Part shown: piece by piece, positions 5,367 through 7,676 of the stretch
Layout of the letters: each line of letters opens with the position of its first letter
Numbering within the stretch: position 1 is the first letter of the stretch
From: Bacillota bacterium
Lineage (GTDB): Bacteria > Bacillota > Clostridia > Acetivibrionales > DSM-1351
Assembly (NCBI GenBank): GCA_023417285.1
Contig: JAEZFR010000399.1
Span: forward strand, 1 to 7,676
Reading direction: 5' to 3'
Length of the DNA: 7,676 bases
The notes under the pieces: generated by a model
What the model was told of the DNA's origin: nothing
Databases searched by the model: none
Seen by the model: the letters and a program-made list of their open reading frames with translations, nothing else
Translations under genes and position numbers: made by a program

Positions 5367-7172
5367 TTAGATTTTGTTTGTTTTTTTGTCACCTTTAAAA
5401 ATATCAAGCTCTTCTTCATAAATTGCTGGTATACATATCTCAATATTTGTTCCTAGGTTCTGAATTGAATCTACTTTAAACTCAAATAAATCGTCAAATA
5501 CCAGCTTTAGTCTCTGGTAAACATTCTTTAGACCAATACTCGATTGGTTTTGTTCATCAGAGAATATCTTATGTTTTAGATCTTCTAGCTCCTTTTTACT
5601 CAGTCCTACACCATTATCTGTTATGTTTATATGTAGCCTATCATCTTCAACATATGTATTCAAAGTAATAGTCCAGTCTCCTACCTTTTTCTCTAACCCA
5701 TGGTATATAGCATTTTCCACAATGGGCTGAAGCACCAGCTTCATTATCTTGCATTGCTCTGCTTCTTTAGTGGTCTCACATTTGTAGTTTAGCTTGTCTC
5801 CAAATCTTATTTTTTGTAAGTTTATGTATATTTCTAAATACTCCATTTCCTTTTTGAAGGTTATAATTTCTTTCATAGAGCTTATACTGAATCTCATATA
5901 GTTTCCTAGCAATTCTACCATTTCTGCCAGCTTCTCGTTACCATCCAATACTGCCTTCATCTGTATGCTTTGCAGAGTATTGTATAAAAAATGAGGATTA
6001 ATCTTACTTTGAAGTGATTCAAGTTCTGCTTCCTTTGTTTTTAGCCTAAAATCCAAAACCCTCTTTAATAAATCCTTCATGTTGGTGATCATATTATTAA
6101 AGCCTGTGCTTAGAACGCCAATCTCGTCTCTAAAGCTGTACCCAAAAGAAACATCTAGATTTCCTGTTTCTACTGTTTTCATTACCTGGGTTAATTTTTT
6201 TATAGGCCTTGTTATTGCATAGGATAGCAATATAGAAAGAATTATAGCAATTAGCATGCAGATTAAACCTACAATAATTGTGTACCTAATGATCTGTCCA
6301 AAATTCGATGCTGTTTCGTTGGTGGGATTTATACAAATATATTTCCAATTAGAATATGGCGATGTTGCCTCTGATATTAGGCTGTTTTGTTTAGAAGTAT
6401 TATGTATAACTTTATTAGCAATCCTATAATCATTGTCTTTTTTCTCAAGCAACAGCCCTATATTTGAACTATCTTTATCATAAACAACCCTACTATTTTC
6501 ATCTATTACATATAATCTTCCATTTTCACCGAATGACGCTTTGCTACACATATCTCTTATAGAGTTATAGTTAATATCAATTACCAAATAGGCTATTATA
6601 CTGTTGCTCCCCGAAAATCTCTTTATTCTTCTTATAAAGGATATTACCTCCTGGTCCTTTCGATATTTATATTCTGGTGTATGGGGGCCAAAAATTACCC
6701 ACTCCTTTTCACCTTCTGATAATTGTTTGTACCAAGCCTGGTTCTTATAAGTATACTCTTCATTTAAGCTCTCAAGGCTGTAGTTCTCATTATTTTGAGT
6801 AAATACCGTGACTCCTAAAAAATCACCTTTTACATTTAGTATTCCAGATAGAAAATTAGTCATAATCTGTCTATCCTGTAGAAGTTGAGTGCCATTTGCT
6901 ACATCCACCTCTCTTGCCATAACGTCTAGCACCTGCATGTTGGAATATGGAGACATACTTATCCTTTCAGCATCTGATAAATTCTTCTCAACATTGGTGA
7001 TAACCTGATTCAGCATTTGAGAGGTATAGTTTGAGATTTCTTCATCTACAATTTTATTAGCTTTTGTATAAAATAATGACGTTGTTATAAGCATAGGTAT
7101 AAGCATACATAAAATACAGACCGCCATTATTTTATTCCTTATGCTCCAATTTCTTATATCGATGTACCTCAT
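5367..7172 (-). CDS. YesM-family membrane sensor histidine kinase
   Basis: A 601-residue two-component sensor that autophosphorylates on histidine and passes the phosphate to the neighbouring response regulator. Order of parts: cytoplasmic N-terminus, membrane helix at about 13-35, an extracellular sensing region at about 36-293 (Cache-like, with GRLYVID at 218-224), a second helix at about 294-320, a HAMP linker (TRPIKKL at 321-327 through about 370), a His_kinase domain with INPHFLYN at 391-398 (phospho-acceptor His394), and a HATPase domain with the N-box QPIVENAIYHGL (Asn487), DNGVG at 519-523 and a final SSIGLKNVYQRL at 544-555. All residues expected for activity are visible. The length is normal for this family, which is usually paired with CUT1 sugar transporters. 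The start has GAGGGG at 7178-7183 inside the end of the regulator gene, and only 1 nt separates that gene's stop from this ATG, so translation is probably coupled. The sensed signal is unknown. Confidence 0.95.
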   Translation of the reverse strand: MRYIDIRNWSIRNKIMAVCILCMLIPMLITTSLFYTKANKIVDEEISNYTSQMLNQVITNVEKNLSDAERISMSPYSNMQVLDVMAREVDVANGTQLLQDRQIMTNFLSGILNVKGDFLGVTVFTQNNENYSLESLNEEYTYKNQAWYKQLSEGEKEWVIFGPHTPEYKYRKDQEVISFIRRIKRFSGSNSIIAYLVIDINYNSIRDMCSKASFGENGRLYVIDENSRVVYDKDSSNIGLLLEKKDNDYRIANKVIHNTSKQNSLISEATSPYSNWKYICINPTNETASNFGQIIRYTIIVGLICMLIAIILSILLSYAITRPIKKLTQVMKTVETGNLDVSFGYSFRDEIGVLSTGFNNMITNMKDLLKRVLDFRLKTKEAELESLQSKINPHFLYNTLQSIQMKAVLDGNEKLAEMVELLGNYMRFSISSMKEIITFKKEMEYLEIYINLQKIRFGDKLNYKCETTKEAEQCKIMKLVLQPIVENAIYHGLEKKVGDWTITLNTYVEDDRLHINITDNGVGLSKKELEDLKHKIFSDEQNQSSIGLKNVYQRLKLVFDDLFEFKVDSIQNLGTNIEICIPAIYEEELDIFKGDKKTNKI

Positions 7173-7173
7173 A

Positions 7174-7676
7174 TTATCCCCTCTTATTCTTGAACTCTAC
7201 TGGTGTATAACCTGTGTACTTCTTAAAAATCTGACTGAAGTACCGTTGGTCTTCATATCCTACAGACAGAGCAATTTCATATATTTTGAGCTGCTGGTTT
7301 GTTAAAAGCTCTTTTGCCTTTTCTATCCTTAAGCCAGTCACATAATCTATAAAATTCATGTTGGTTTCTTTCTTGAATAAATGGCTTACATAAAATAAGT
7401 TGAGGTGAAAATATTCAGATATACTATTAAGGCTTATTTGGTTAGAAATATTATTCTGTATATACAATTTCATATCCTTAATAAGTTTTTTTGAGTCCCC
7501 GTCTTCGGCCTTACCAAACTCATTACACATATTGCTTAAAGCATTGTAAACATATGTAATCAGACTTTTGAATGTATTTTTCTGACTAATCTCAACTAAG
7601 CACTCTTCTTGCTTAAAATGCTCTAAACTTATATGGTTTGTAATGCCAGAAATTAAAGCTTTGAAACAGCTTTTTA
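7174..7676 (-). CDS. Response regulator with AraC-type DNA-binding domain (5' part outside the window)
   Basis: The frame stays open to the window edge, so an ATG at 7530 is internal and only the last 167 codons are seen. The visible C-terminal 100 or so residues form an AraC/XylS double helix-turn-helix: a first HTH around ISLNSISEYFHLNLFYVSHL, then FIDYVTGLRIEKAKELL, then a second HTH with IYEIALSVGYEDQRYFSQIF and the closing FKKYTGYTPVEFK. The part ahead of this is a helical linker typical of YesN-like regulators. The receiver domain with the phospho-accepting aspartate should lie beyond the window; this is expected from the adjacent YesM kinase but not seen. It is the presumed activator of the downstream transporter genes. 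Confidence 0.9.
   Translation of the reverse strand, partial: KSCFKALISGITNHISLEHFKQEECLVEISQKNTFKSLITYVYNALSNMCNEFGKAEDGDSKKLIKDMKLYIQNNISNQISLNSISEYFHLNLFYVSHLFKKETNMNFIDYVTGLRIEKAKELLTNQQLKIYEIALSVGYEDQRYFSQIFKKYTGYTPVEFKNKRG
7178..7183 (-). promoter_or_regulatory. Ribosome binding site of the kinase, inside the regulator gene
   Basis: GAGGGG overlaps the last codons of the regulator and lies 5 nt before the kinase ATG at 7172. The stop of one gene and the start of the next are 1 nt apart, an arrangement typical of translational coupling that keeps the two partners in balance. Confidence 0.7.

Noticed and set aside
1033..7676. Missing ATPase gene as evidence of a broken transporter
   Set aside because: CUT1 operons in Gram-positive bacteria commonly lack an ATPase and use a shared MsmK/UgpC-type protein encoded elsewhere.

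Overview
The window is AT-rich DNA from an anaerobic, low-GC Gram-positive bacterium, most likely a member of the Clostridia. The evidence is the strong GGAGG-type ribosome binding sites, a lipoprotein-type solute receptor, a YesM/YesN-style two-component pair, a stand-alone bacteriohemerythrin and the codon bias. I cannot name the genus from the sequence alone.

Layout. Positions 1-305 (+) hold the 3' end of a gene whose start lies outside the window; it encodes the C-terminal part of an uncharacterised clostridial-type protein. A short promoter region follows, then a single-domain bacteriohemerythrin (+, about 402-803) with all seven di-iron ligands. A strong hairpin at 844-891 separates these genes from everything to the right. 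It probably terminates transcription from both directions, because the rest of the window is transcribed leftward.

The minus strand carries one apparent operon, in transcription order: a response regulator with an AraC-type output domain (cut by the right edge), a YesM-family sensor histidine kinase (1 nt gap), a CUT1-family solute-binding lipoprotein, two CUT1 permeases (MalF-like then MalG-like), and a cytosolic protein with a nucleoside-hydrolase fold. No ATPase gene is present. This is usual for CUT1 importers, which share a MsmK/UgpC-type ATPase encoded elsewhere.

How they fit together (inference): the kinase senses an extracellular cue, perhaps a sugar or the loaded receptor. The AraC-type regulator then activates the transporter genes, possibly through the overlapping palindromes upstream of the receptor gene. 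The transporter imports a carbohydrate-like solute, and the nucleoside-hydrolase-like enzyme acts on it inside the cell. That last gene suggests the cargo may be a glycoside or riboside with a cleavable N- or O-glycosidic bond rather than a plain maltodextrin. The enzyme keeps a DPG-type metal loop and a Glu-x-Asn motif but has His-Asn where classical nucleoside hydrolases have His-Asp, so its substrate and chemistry are open.

No tRNA, rRNA, CRISPR array, insertion sequence or phage feature was seen. The most unusual points are the pairing of a CUT1 importer with a variant nucleoside-hydrolase-fold enzyme, an in-frame continuation past that gene's amber stop that looks partly duplicated from the gene's own end, a stable hairpin between the receptor and permease genes, and two overlapping palindromes in front of the receptor gene.
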